A stretch of 64,000 nt of DNA, taken from the NCBI RefSeq assembly GCF_001894945.1, contig NZ_BCXE01000025.1, positions 1 through 64,000 of the forward strand, read 5' to 3'. Each line of letters starts with the position of its first letter. Position 1 is the first letter of the stretch. A program made the translations under genes and the position numbers. The stretch comes from Rhodococcus ruber NBRC 15591. GTDB taxonomy: Bacteria; Actinomycetota; Actinomycetes; Mycobacteriales; Mycobacteriaceae. Below are positions 1 to 8,571 of the stretch, piece by piece. Under the pieces are notes generated by a model. That model was not told where the DNA came from. It saw only the letters and a list, made by a program, of their open reading frames with translations, and did not search any database.

Positions 1-12
1 GACATTCGGCCG
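1..12. repeat. Truncated right arm of the dispersed GTCACAT palindrome
   Basis: The first bases of the window, GACATTCGGCC, match the right arm of the palindromes at 1682-1738 and 2300-2346. The rest lies outside the window. It sits just past the 3' end of cysE, so cysK-cysE would be bracketed by two copies. Only half the element is visible, so this is an inference from an 11-base match. Confidence 0.45.
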
Positions 13-29
13 TCACGCGGCGGCGGACG

Positions 30-608
30 TCAGATGTACATCGCGGGATCGATGTAGCACGCCGGGTCGACGAGTTCCTCGTGCGACTTGCGGGGCCGGA
101 TCGTCGCCGGGATGCCGACGGCGATCGAGTCGGCGGGGACGTCGCGCGTGACGACCGCGTTCGCGCCGATCGCGACGTCGTCGCCGATCACCACCGGCCC
201 GAGGACCTTCGCCCCCGCGCCGATGGTGACCCGATTGCCGATGGTCGGGTGCCGCTTGGTCCGTGCCAGCGACCGCCCGCCGAGCGTGACGCCGTGATAG
301 ATCATCACGTCGTCGCCGATCTCGGCGGTCTCCCCGATCACCACGCCCATGCCGTGGTCGACGAAGAATCGCCGGCCGATCGTCGCGCCGGGGTGGATCT
401 CGATGCCCGTGAGGAAGCGGGTGAACTGCGCCAGGACGCGAGCCGGTCCCCGCAGCGCCGGTCGCGCCCACATCCGGTGTGCCAGCCTGTGCGACCAGAT
501 CGCGTGCAGGCCCGAGTACACGAGGGCGTTCTCCATGTCACCACGCGAGGCCGGATCGTGGCCCCGGGCCGCCTGCAGGTCTTCCCGGAGGGTGCGCAGA
601 ACACTCAC
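30..608 (-). CDS. cysE: Serine O-acetyltransferase
   Basis: Transfers acetyl from acetyl-CoA to L-serine, giving O-acetylserine for cysteine synthesis in the cytoplasm. The 192-residue protein is the short CysE form. It has an N-terminal helical region followed by left-handed beta-helix hexapeptide repeats from about residue 75. The repeats include the catalytic-site stretch HPGATIG and [16 protein letters not shown], followed by [10 protein letters not shown]. The start is GTG and only 7 bases separate it from the end of cysK, so the two genes are co-transcribed, and cysteine synthase normally binds the CysE C-terminus. The C-terminus here ends in Ile (PAMYI), as expected for docking into the CysK active site. 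Confidence 0.93.
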   Translation of the reverse strand: MSVLRTLREDLQAARGHDPASRGDMENALVYSGLHAIWSHRLAHRMWARPALRGPARVLAQFTRFLTGIEIHPGATIGRRFFVDHGMGVVIGETAEIGDDVMIYHGVTLGGRSLARTKRHPTIGNRVTIGAGAKVLGPVVIGDDVAIGANAVVTRDVPADSIAVGIPATIRPRKSHEELVDPACYIDPAMYI

Positions 609-615
609 GATTCGT

Positions 616-1551
<936 letters not shown>

Positions 1552-1681
1552 GGGCCCGATCCTCCTCCCGGTCGCAGTGCCGACCGGATTGGTTCCGTCG
1601 TCACCTATTGCATCATTCCGCCGGATGTCCGATTCACGTGGGGAGCCGCACGGCGTGCCACGGCGAACCCGTCGCCGCGGA

Positions 1682-1738
1682 ACGGACCGAATGTCACATG
1701 GCTTCGATCGAATCGAACCCATGTGACATTCGGTCCGT
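1682..1738. repeat. Dispersed palindrome, copy 1 (perfect 20-bp arms)
   Basis: Bases 1682-1701 are the exact reverse complement of 1719-1738. The 17-base centre holds a further TTCGAT-CGA-ATCGAA hairpin, so the whole 57-base element can fold into one stem of about 27 pairs with one mismatch. It lies between the divergent starts of cysK (1551) and the VOC gene (1803), so it is not simply a terminator. Confidence 0.9.
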
Positions 1739-1802
1739 GGGCCGGGCGAACGATGTCGGAAACGTCCAATACTGCGGACGGTGACGACGCGAGACTGGTC
1801 GC

Positions 1803-2279
1803 ATGACGCATTCCGTGAAACCGATTCCCACCGGCTACACCGCCCTCACCCCGTTCCTCGTCGTGGACGGTGCGGCCCGCGCCGTCGAGTTCTACCGCAC
1901 CGTGTTCGGTGCCGAGGTCGTCGATCGCACCGACGGGCCCGACGGCACGATCGCGCACGCCGAACTGGACTTCGGCAGCGGCCGGCTCCAGCTGAGCGAC
2001 CCCGCGCCGGCCATGGGCCTGCGCGCCCCGGACGGGACGAACGTCGTCGACCACTCCTACGTGCTGTACTGCACCGACGTCGACACGACGTTCACCCGCG
2101 CCGTCGAGCAAGGGGCGCAGGTCTTCGAGGAACCGTCGACATTCGTCACCGGCGACCGGTTCGGGACGATCCTCGACCCGTTCGGGCACCGGTGGGCGAT
2201 CATGACGCGGGTCGAGGACGTCGCGCCCGAGGAGGCACGACGTCGCATCGACGAATGGCTCACGAGCCGGTCGTCCTGA
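1803..2279 (+). CDS. VOC (glyoxalase/bleomycin-resistance fold) protein, PhnB-like
   Basis: A 158-residue single-module VOC protein of the PhnB/YdfO type. It opens with [20 protein letters not shown] and carries the typical [11 protein letters not shown] segment, then [18 protein letters not shown] near residue 120-135. Members bind a divalent metal or a small hydrophobic ligand, and the substrate cannot be inferred. The ATG at 1803 has no strong ribosome-binding site. The gene stands alone, divergent from cysK and convergent with pckG, with a copy of the long palindrome on each side. Confidence 0.8.
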   Translation: MTHSVKPIPTGYTALTPFLVVDGAARAVEFYRTVFGAEVVDRTDGPDGTIAHAELDFGSGRLQLSDPAPAMGLRAPDGTNVVDHSYVLYCTDVDTTFTRAVEQGAQVFEEPSTFVTGDRFGTILDPFGHRWAIMTRVEDVAPEEARRRIDEWLTSRSS

Positions 2280-2299
2280 GCAACCGGCACCCTGAAACG

Positions 2300-2346
2300 C
2301 CGAATGTCACATCGGATCGATCCAAGCGATCCGATGTGACATTCGG
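2300..2346. repeat. Dispersed palindrome, copy 2 (perfect 20-bp arms, 7-nt loop)
   Basis: Bases 2300-2319 are the exact reverse complement of 2327-2346, with loop ATCCAAG. It shares the CCGAATGTCACAT core with copies 1 and 3. It lies between the convergent ends of the VOC gene (2279) and pckG (2370). There it could act as a bidirectional terminator, although no T-run follows. Confidence 0.9.
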
Positions 2347-2369
2347 TCGAGTATTCGGTCGGTCAGGCG

Positions 2370-4199
2370 TCAGCCGAGGCGCTGCTTCAGGGCCTCGAAC
2401 TCGTCACGGATGCCGGAGGGCACCTTCTCACCGAGGAATTCGAAGTACTCCTCGATCAGGGGCAGCTCTTCCTTCCACTCCGCCACGTCGACCTTCAGGG
2501 CCTCGTCGACGTCGTCGCGGTCGACGTCGAGGCCCTCGAGATCGAGGTCCGCGGCCGACGGCACGAAGCCGATCGGCGTGGACTGGGCGCCGGCCCGGTG
2601 CTCGATGCGGTCGACGATCCACTTGAGCACACGGGAGTTCTCCCCGAAGCCCGGCCACAGGAAACGGCCGTCGTCACCGCGACGGAACCAGTTCACGTAG
2701 AAGATCTTCGGCAGCTTGTCCGAGTCGGCGGACTTGCCGATGTTGATCCAGTGGTTCAGGTAGTCGCCGGCGTTGTAGCCGATGAACGGCAGCATCGCCA
2801 TGGGGTCACGACGGACGGTGCCGACCTTGCCCTCCGCGGCGGCGGTCTGCTCGGACGACAGCGTCGCACCGAGGAAGGTGCCGTGCTGCCAGTCGAGGGA
2901 CTCGCTCACCAGCGGCACGGTCGTCTTGCGGCGACCGCCGAACAGGATCGCGGAGATCGGCACGCCCTGCGGATCGTCCCACTCGGGGGCGAGGATCGGG
3001 CACTGCGACATCGGGGTGCAGTACCGCGAGTTCGGGTGCGCGGCCGGGGTGCCGGACTCGGGCGTCCAGTCGTTGCCCTTCCAGTCCGTGAGGTGCTGCG
3101 GATCGCCCTCGAGCCCCTCCCACCACACGTCGCCGTCGTCGGTCAGCGCGACGTTGGTGTACAGCGTGTTGCCGGCCTCCATCGTCTTCATGGCGTTGGG
3201 GTTGGAGCCGTGGTTGGTGCCGGGCGCGACGCCGAAGAAGCCGTACTCCGGGTTGACCGCGTACAGCCGGCCGTCCTCACCGAAGCGCATCCAGGCGATG
3301 TCGTCGCCGAGGGTCTCGGCGCGCCAGCCCGGGATGGTCGGCTGGATCATCGCGAGGTTGGTCTTGCCGCAGGCGCTGGGGAACGCGGCCGCGATGTAGT
3401 AGGCCTTGTCCTCCGGCGAGATCAGCTTGAGGATCAGCATGTGCTCGGCGAGCCAGCCCTCGTCGTGCGCCATGGCCGACGCGATCCGCAGCGAGTAGCA
3501 CTTCTTGCCGAGGAGGGCGTTGCCGCCGTAGCCGGAGCCGTAGCTCCAGATCTCGCGGTCCTCCGGGAAGTGGGTGATGTACTTGGTGTCGTTGCACGGC
3601 CACGGCACGTCCTTCTGGCCGGGCTCGAGCGGCGCACCCACGGAGTGCAGGGCCTTGACGAACGGCTTGTCGGTGCCCAGCTTCTCCAGAGCCGCGGCAC
3701 CCATGCGGGTCATGATCCGCATGGAGACGACGACGTACTCCGAGTCGGTGATCTCGACGCCGAGCTTCGGGTCGTCCGCGCCGAGCGGGCCCATGCAGAA
3801 CGGCACCACATACAGGGTGCGTCCGCGCATGCTGCCGCGGTACAGCTCGGTCATGGTGGCCCGCATCTCGGCCGGATCCATCCAGTTGTTGGTCGGTCCG
3901 GCATCGACCTCGTTGCGCGAGCAGATGAAGGTGCGCGACTCGACGCGCGCGACGTCCGACGGGTCGGAGTTACCCAGGAAGGAATTGGGCTTCTTCTCGT
4001 CGTTGAGGCGGGTGAAGGTCCCCGCCTCGACCAGCTGGGTGGTCAGCCGGTCCCATTCCTCGTCGGACCCGTCGGCCCAGACGACCCGGTCCGGCTGAGT
4101 GAGTTCGGCGACCTCCTGGACCCATGCGAGCAGCTCGGCATGCTGGGTCGGGGGTGTGCCGTCGGTGCCGTTCAGACCGGGAATGGTCACTGAGGTCAT
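2370..4199 (-). CDS. pckG: Phosphoenolpyruvate carboxykinase (GTP)
   Basis: Converts oxaloacetate and GTP to PEP, CO2 and GDP, the entry step of gluconeogenesis. At 609 residues it has the usual GTP-PEPCK length. The kinase-1a P-loop with the hyper-reactive cysteine reads [14 protein letters not shown], and the substrate-binding stretch [10 protein letters not shown] and the nucleotide-site region near [16 protein letters not shown] are present. The ATG at 4199 is preceded by AGGAG. Homologues do not have the 64 residues the frame would add upstream. The 278 bases upstream (4200-4477) are non-coding and relatively AT-rich in part, so the promoter is probably there. The position next to the GTPase pair and trmB matches Rv0211. 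Confidence 0.96.
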   Translation of the reverse strand: MTSVTIPGLNGTDGTPPTQHAELLAWVQEVAELTQPDRVVWADGSDEEWDRLTTQLVEAGTFTRLNDEKKPNSFLGNSDPSDVARVESRTFICSRNEVDAGPTNNWMDPAEMRATMTELYRGSMRGRTLYVVPFCMGPLGADDPKLGVEITDSEYVVVSMRIMTRMGAAALEKLGTDKPFVKALHSVGAPLEPGQKDVPWPCNDTKYITHFPEDREIWSYGSGYGGNALLGKKCYSLRIASAMAHDEGWLAEHMLILKLISPEDKAYYIAAAFPSACGKTNLAMIQPTIPGWRAETLGDDIAWMRFGEDGRLYAVNPEYGFFGVAPGTNHGSNPNAMKTMEAGNTLYTNVALTDDGDVWWEGLEGDPQHLTDWKGNDWTPESGTPAAHPNSRYCTPMSQCPILAPEWDDPQGVPISAILFGGRRKTTVPLVSESLDWQHGTFLGATLSSEQTAAAEGKVGTVRRDPMAMLPFIGYNAGDYLNHWINIGKSADSDKLPKIFYVNWFRRGDDGRFLWPGFGENSRVLKWIVDRIEHRAGAQSTPIGFVPSAADLDLEGLDVDRDDVDEALKVDVAEWKEELPLIEEYFEFLGEKVPSGIRDEFEALKQRLG

Positions 4200-4477
4200 C
4201 AAACTCTCCTGGGGTGCGCCGGAACCGGATCCCTCCCCCGACCTGCGACGAACCGTCCCAGGGACCAGCGGCGGACCCGGACTCCCCCTCTCGGCAGGGG
4301 TACCACCCGCTTCCTCCGTGGCCGAACGGACGAGGCGGGCGCCGGATGTCCTATTCATAGAGGTTAACGCCGGACTTCGGGGTGATGGCAATCGGGGCCG
4401 GTCGGAAATGTCACAGAAACGATTCAGAGGGGCGACAGCGTACCCGCATCACACCCTCCCGGCACAGGCGATTTGCC

Positions 4478-4822
4478 TCACTTTCCCCCGTCCAGGTGAC
4501 CTTCGTCAATCCGGGTCCAGGACTCTGCCCCGTCGACGTCGCGCCGGAACTGCCACACGCCGAACCGTCCGTCGTCGCCGAGTTCGGTGACCCGGTCGAA
4601 CCAGCCGTCGGCGTCGGTGTCCGAGGCGACGACGAGAGCCTCCGCGGTGGTGAACGTGACGGTCTCGGGCAACCCGTCGCCGTCGACGTCCACGGCCGGG
4701 GGCAGCGCACCCGGACCGGCCGGGTCGAGCAGCGCCGGGGCCAGTCCCGGGACGAACGCCGGACGTCCCGGGGCGGGTGGGTCGGGTTCCCCGTCGTCGA
4801 TACCGATCGAACCGTCCACCAT
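4478..4822 (-). CDS. Small acidic protein, DUF6802-like
   Basis: A 114-residue acidic protein without signal peptide or membrane segment. It contains DVDGDGLPETV and SDTDADGWFDRV, Asp-rich loops that resemble calcium-binding EF-hand or dockerin-type loops, followed by WQFRRDVDGAESW. This is the pattern of the actinobacterial DUF6802 family, whose function is not known. It starts 10 bases after the dynamin-like gene and is the last gene of that operon, before pckG. The family call is from memory of the motif and is moderately sure. Confidence 0.65.
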   Translation of the reverse strand: MVDGSIGIDDGEPDPPAPGRPAFVPGLAPALLDPAGPGALPPAVDVDGDGLPETVTFTTAEALVVASDTDADGWFDRVTELGDDGRFGVWQFRRDVDGAESWTRIDEGHLDGGK

Positions 4823-4832
4823 CGTGCGCTCC

Positions 4833-6272
4833 TCACTCCCGCGTCACACCGTCGGACGCCGTCATCGCGTTGGACGCGCCCGCCCGGCCTCCGGTTCCCG
4901 CCCGGGCGAGTACCGCGAGATCGCGCTCGCAGGCCACCAGCTTCCCGGCCCGGTCCTCGGCGCGACGTCGCAGTTCGTCGTCGACGGCGGCGATGCGCTC
5001 CCGGGCGGCGGCGATCCGGGCGGCGCGCCCGGCGGCGACGGCGGCCCCGAGCCGCGCCTCGGCGTCGACGATCCGCTCGAGCGCGACTGCCTCGAGCTCG
5101 GCCCGCACGTCGACGAGTTCCTCGAGCGCCCACCGGCGCATCCGGTCCCGTTCGGCGAGCCGGCGCCGGATCCGCACCAGCCACCACGCCGCCGCCGCGC
5201 CGAGCAGCAGGCTCAGCGGTACCGTCGCCAGCTCGAGCCCGGGCACCAGGGACAGCGGGGACACCGCGACCCGCCCCAGCCCGGCCGCCGCCGAAGCACC
5301 GATCACCACGGTGAGGCGGTCCTCCACGGAACGTCGCGGGGACGGCGGCGCGAGACGCGGGGGCGCCACCGGCGGTCCGTCCGGTCGCTGTTCGGCCGGA
5401 CCGATGCGGGCCAGCCGCGCGGTGACGACCGCATCCACCCGGACGTACAGGTCGCGCACCGCGTCGCCGAGCAGGTCCGGCACGCGCGCCGGGTCCACCG
5501 ACTCGAGGGCGTCGCGGACCTCGGCGGACGCCGCCCGGACGGCCGCCGAGACGGCCTGTGCGGTGTCGAGGCGGGCCCGTTGCAGTTCGGCGCGGAGACC
5601 GCCGTCGTCGGCGGGAGTGGACGCGCGCGGGCTCCACCGCGCCCGTTCGGCGCGCAGCGCCGCGGTGTCGTCGCCGGCGCGCAACTCGGCGGCCGCGCGG
5701 GCCACGAGGTGGCGGGTCTCCGCGACGACGGCGGTGCGCAGGGCCCGGTCCGTGTGCGGGCCCGCGACGAGTGCCGCTGTCAGGGCCTCGTGCAGGTCCA
5801 CGATCCCGGATTCGAGCCGCAGCACCGCGCCCGCGTCGCCGCCGACGACGCGGGCGCGGGCGGCGAGCGACGTCCCGACGGGCAGCAGGGTCACCGGACC
5901 GAGCCAGGGCGCGTGCCGCTGCAGCAGCGCGACGTCCCGTTCGTGCACCTCCCGCCAGTCGGGGTGCGCGTCGATGCCGGTGAGGGCGCACACCACGCGG
6001 CCGGCGCCCCGTCCGGCGGACTCGAGGACGGCGAGTTCGGTCCGGCCGAGGTAGGCCGAGGCCTCGAACACCGTCAGCACGACGGTCGCGCGGCCGTCAC
6101 GGACGTACTCCGGGGCCGCGTCGAGCGCGGAGAGTTCGTCGACGAGCGCTGCGCAACCGCAGCCGTCCACCCCGGCGACCCGGACCCGCGGCGGGCCCGA
6201 CGGTGCCTGCAGCCGCGCCCATCCGTCCGGGTTCCAGCGGCGCACGACGTCGCCGACGTCGGCCGGGCCCAT
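4833..6272 (-). CDS. Dynamin-like protein with degenerate GTPase motifs and a membrane hairpin
   Basis: A 479-residue protein. The N-terminal domain reads VRVAGVDGCGCAALVDEL where a P-loop GxxxxGK(S/T) is expected, so the lysine is missing. The G4-like segment is ALTGIDAHPDWREV, which closely follows the TK(I/T)D-x-HPxWR pattern of IniA-type bacterial dynamins but lacks its lysine. A helical middle is followed near residue 345-385 by two hydrophobic segments, then a charged coiled-coil-rich C-terminus. The ATG at 6272 overlaps the upstream TGA (TGATG), so the two are translationally coupled. Its place between trmB and pckG equals Rv0210. Function is unknown. I infer a membrane-associated pseudo-GTPase. 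Confidence 0.7.
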   Translation of the reverse strand: MGPADVGDVVRRWNPDGWARLQAPSGPPRVRVAGVDGCGCAALVDELSALDAAPEYVRDGRATVVLTVFEASAYLGRTELAVLESAGRGAGRVVCALTGIDAHPDWREVHERDVALLQRHAPWLGPVTLLPVGTSLAARARVVGGDAGAVLRLESGIVDLHEALTAALVAGPHTDRALRTAVVAETRHLVARAAAELRAGDDTAALRAERARWSPRASTPADDGGLRAELQRARLDTAQAVSAAVRAASAEVRDALESVDPARVPDLLGDAVRDLYVRVDAVVTARLARIGPAEQRPDGPPVAPPRLAPPSPRRSVEDRLTVVIGASAAAGLGRVAVSPLSLVPGLELATVPLSLLLGAAAAWWLVRIRRRLAERDRMRRWALEELVDVRAELEAVALERIVDAEARLGAAVAAGRAARIAAARERIAAVDDELRRRAEDRAGKLVACERDLAVLARAGTGGRAGASNAMTASDGVTRE

Positions 6273-6946
6273 CACGCCGTCCCGAGGAGATCGTCGAGGG
6301 CGGCCTCGATGACGTCGCGGGCCTGCGGGCCGGCCGCGATGCCGGCCAGGTCGCGGGCGAGCGCGGCGGCACGGCGGCGGCGCGCGGATCCGAGCCGGTC
6401 GGCCACCGCCGCCGGCGCCGACCCGGGCGCGAGGACCGGCCGTCGCACCTGCGCGGCGGCACGGGCGAACGCGGCGTCGTCGTCGTCGAGTCCCTCGGTC
6501 CGATCGAGCACGACGACGAGGCGCTCGTCGTGGCCCGGGACCGGTGCCGCCGGATCCGCGGAGCGGGCGAGGGCCGCCAGATCGGCGGGGTGTGCCCGCG
6601 CGGCGAGGACGAGGAGGACGACGTCCGCGTCGAGGACCGGTTCGGGCCGGTCCGGCGAGTCGAGTTCCGCGGCTTCGACGTGCGCGGCTTCGACGTGCGC
6701 GGCTTCGACGTGCGCGGCTTCGACGTGCGCGGCTTCGACGTGCGCGACCGTCGCGACCGCCGACTCGACGGCGGTGCGGAGGGTGGGACGGACCGCACCG
6801 CCGCGGCCGGCGATCTGCACCCGCAGCGGGGCGTCGTGCCGCTCGAGGGCGCACTGGGCCTGTCGGCCGGCTCCGGCGTCGAACCGGCCGATGTCCTCGA
6901 CGATCTGCCGCCACCGAGCGTGCGCGGCCCCCGCATCCCCCACCAT
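6272..6946 (-). CDS. Short GTPase-like partner protein with AHVEA repeats
   Basis: A 224-residue soluble protein, the upstream member of the coupled pair. RVQIAGRGGAVRPTL stands where a P-loop would be but has no GK(S/T). ADVVLLVLAAR and ERLVVVLDRTEGLD occupy the positions of G3 and G4 strands. Between them, about residues 67-91, lie five perfect AHVEA pentapeptides encoded by a 15-bp tandem repeat. The ATG at 6946 is chosen, though a GTG just upstream is possible. It corresponds in position to Rv0209. It is divergent from trmB, with 180 bases holding a triple 20-bp repeat between them. Function unknown. Confidence 0.65.
   Translation of the reverse strand: MVGDAGAAHARWRQIVEDIGRFDAGAGRQAQCALERHDAPLRVQIAGRGGAVRPTLRTAVESAVATVAHVEAAHVEAAHVEAAHVEAAHVEAAELDSPDRPEPVLDADVVLLVLAARAHPADLAALARSADPAAPVPGHDERLVVVLDRTEGLDDDDAAFARAAAQVRRPVLAPGSAPAAVADRLGSARRRRAAALARDLAGIAAGPQARDVIEAALDDLLGTA
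6671..6745. repeat. 15-bp tandem repeat, 5 exact copies, in frame
   Basis: Unit GGCTTCGACGTGCGC repeats five times without change (6671, 6686, 6701, 6716, 6731). On the minus strand each unit encodes AHVEA in the GTPase-like gene. Identical copies point to recent expansion by slippage or unequal recombination. Confidence 0.97.
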
Positions 6947-7013
6947 GACCACCCCCGTGTGTCGCCGCCGATTCTGGCAGAGGAGGCCGCCGACGGCAGC
7001 GGCCCGGGGCGGG

Positions 7014-7073
7014 GCACCCCGAGAAAACCCGGGACACCCCGAGAAAACCCAGGGCACCCTGAGAAAACACTGT
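7014..7073. repeat. 20-bp direct repeat, 3 copies, in a divergent intergenic region
   Basis: Three consecutive 20-bp units share the core CACCCCGAGAAAACCC, the third being diverged. They lie at 7014-7033, 7034-7053 and 7054-7073, between the GTPase-like gene (start 6946) and trmB (start 7127). The 20-bp period is about two helical turns, so any protein bound to each unit would sit on the same face. Confidence 0.9.
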
Positions 7074-7126
7074 GGTCACATCAGTCCCTCCTGCCACACA
7101 CTCCGTCGATACGCGACAATGGTCGG

Positions 7127-7873
7127 GTGAACGACGCCGATCTGGACACGACCGAGACGCTGGAGCAGGGCCCGACCCGAGGAAACCGTCTGTACCCGCG
7201 GGTGACGAGTTTCCGCTCGCGGCGGGGTGCGCTGACGCTTCCGCAACAGGAGTCGTGGGACCGCTGCTGGCCCGAGCTGGGCCGCGACGTCGGCGACGAC
7301 CGGCTCGACGTCGACGCCTGGTTCGGCCGTTCGGCTCCGGTCGTGCTGGAGATCGGCTCCGGCACCGGCACCGCCGCGGTGACGATGGCCCGCGCCGAAC
7401 CGCACGTGAACCTCATCGCCGTCGAGGTCTACAAGCCCGGTATCGCGCAGACCCTGCAGCAGATCGAGCGCACCTACGACACCGACACGCCGATCCGGAA
7501 CCTGCGGATCCTGCGCGGCGACGCCGTCGAGGTGCTCGAGCACATGGTGGCGCCCGAGTCGCTGACCGGAGTGCGGGTGTTCTTCCCCGACCCGTGGCCC
7601 AAGGCCCGTCACCACAAGCGCCGGCTCCTGCAGCCGCCGACGTTCGCCCTGATCGCGAGCCGGCTGCAGCCGGGTGGCGTGCTGCACGTGGCGACCGACC
7701 ACGCCGAGTACGCCGAAGCCATCGCCGAGGCGGGCAACGCCGAGCCGTTGCTGACGAGCCTCGACTGGGACTCCCCCATCAGCCACGAACGCCCCGTCAC
7801 GAAGTTCGAGGACAAGGCGCAGCGGGTGGGCAGCAGCATCACGGAGCTCGTGTGGGGGAAGATCAGGGCATGA
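7127..7873 (+). CDS. trmB: tRNA (guanine-N7-)-methyltransferase
   Basis: Methylates G46 in the variable loop of tRNAs with SAM. The 248-residue protein has the SAM motif EIGSGTGTAAVTMAR, the acidic EVYKPGIAQTLQQIE, and the family signature FFPDPWPKARHHKRRL. The GTG at 7127 is preceded by GACAAT exactly 6 bases upstream and no Shine-Dalgarno, so the message is probably leaderless. The gene overlaps the NYN gene by ATGA. The trmB-NYN-mmpL3 order matches Rv0208c-Rv0206c. Confidence 0.93.
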   Translation: MNDADLDTTETLEQGPTRGNRLYPRVTSFRSRRGALTLPQQESWDRCWPELGRDVGDDRLDVDAWFGRSAPVVLEIGSGTGTAAVTMARAEPHVNLIAVEVYKPGIAQTLQQIERTYDTDTPIRNLRILRGDAVEVLEHMVAPESLTGVRVFFPDPWPKARHHKRRLLQPPTFALIASRLQPGGVLHVATDHAEYAEAIAEAGNAEPLLTSLDWDSPISHERPVTKFEDKAQRVGSSITELVWGKIRA

Positions 7874-8562
7874 GCGTCCACGAAGAACTGTCCGACGTGT
7901 CCGCGGCTCCCACGGCGGACGGCACCGAGCGGCGCGAGCGGGTGCTGCTCGTGTGGGACGCCCCGAACCTGGACATGGGTCTCGGTGCCATTCTGGGTGG
8001 CCGGCCCACCGCCGCGTACCGGCCGCGGTTCGACGCGCTCGGACGGTGGCTGCTCAGCCGCACGGCCGAACTCTCCCGCACCACGACGGCCACCCTCGAA
8101 CCCGAGGCGACGGTGTTCACGAACATCGCGCCGGGCAGCGCCGACGTGGTGCGCCCGTGGGTCGAGGCGTTGCGCAACGTGGGTTTCGCGGTGTTCGCCA
8201 AGCCGAAGATCGACGAGGACAGCGACGTAGACTCCGACATGTTGCGGCACATCGCGCTGCGACGCAGTGAGGGTCTGGCGGGGGTGATGGTCGCCTCCGC
8301 CGACGGACAGGCGTTCCGGGAACCGCTCGAGGAGATCGCCGCCACCGGCGTGGCGGTGCAGGTCCTCGGTTTCCGCGAGCACGCCAGCTGGGCGGTCACG
8401 TCCGAGGTGCTCGACTTCCTCGATCTCGAGGACATCCCGGGGGTGTTCCGCGAGCCGCTGCCACGCGTGAGCCTGGACTCGCTGCCCGACGAGGGCGCCT
8501 GGTTGCAGCCGTTCCGACCGCTGTCCGCCCTGCTCGTGGGCCGCAAGAGCGTGGCCGAATAG
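7870..8562 (+). CDS. NYN-domain protein (putative RNase), Rv0207c-like
   Basis: A 230-residue soluble protein with a NYN/PIN-like fold. VLLVWDAPNLDMGLGAIL near residue 22 gives the first acidic metal-site strand. KIDEDSDVDSDMLRHIALR and MVASADGQAFREPLEEIAATG give the later conserved acidic positions. NYN proteins are predicted RNA nucleases, but no substrate is known for this subgroup. ATG at 7870 overlaps the trmB stop by 4 bases and the gene ends 9 bases before mmpL3, so all three form one operon. Confidence 0.8.
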   Translation: MSVHEELSDVSAAPTADGTERRERVLLVWDAPNLDMGLGAILGGRPTAAYRPRFDALGRWLLSRTAELSRTTTATLEPEATVFTNIAPGSADVVRPWVEALRNVGFAVFAKPKIDEDSDVDSDMLRHIALRRSEGLAGVMVASADGQAFREPLEEIAATGVAVQVLGFREHASWAVTSEVLDFLDLEDIPGVFREPLPRVSLDSLPDEGAWLQPFRPLSALLVGRKSVAE

Positions 8563-8571
8563 GAGAGTTTC

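Noticed and set aside
2598-4193. Long plus-strand frame opposite pckG
   Set aside because: Shadow of pckG. No ribosome-binding site and no family resemblance.
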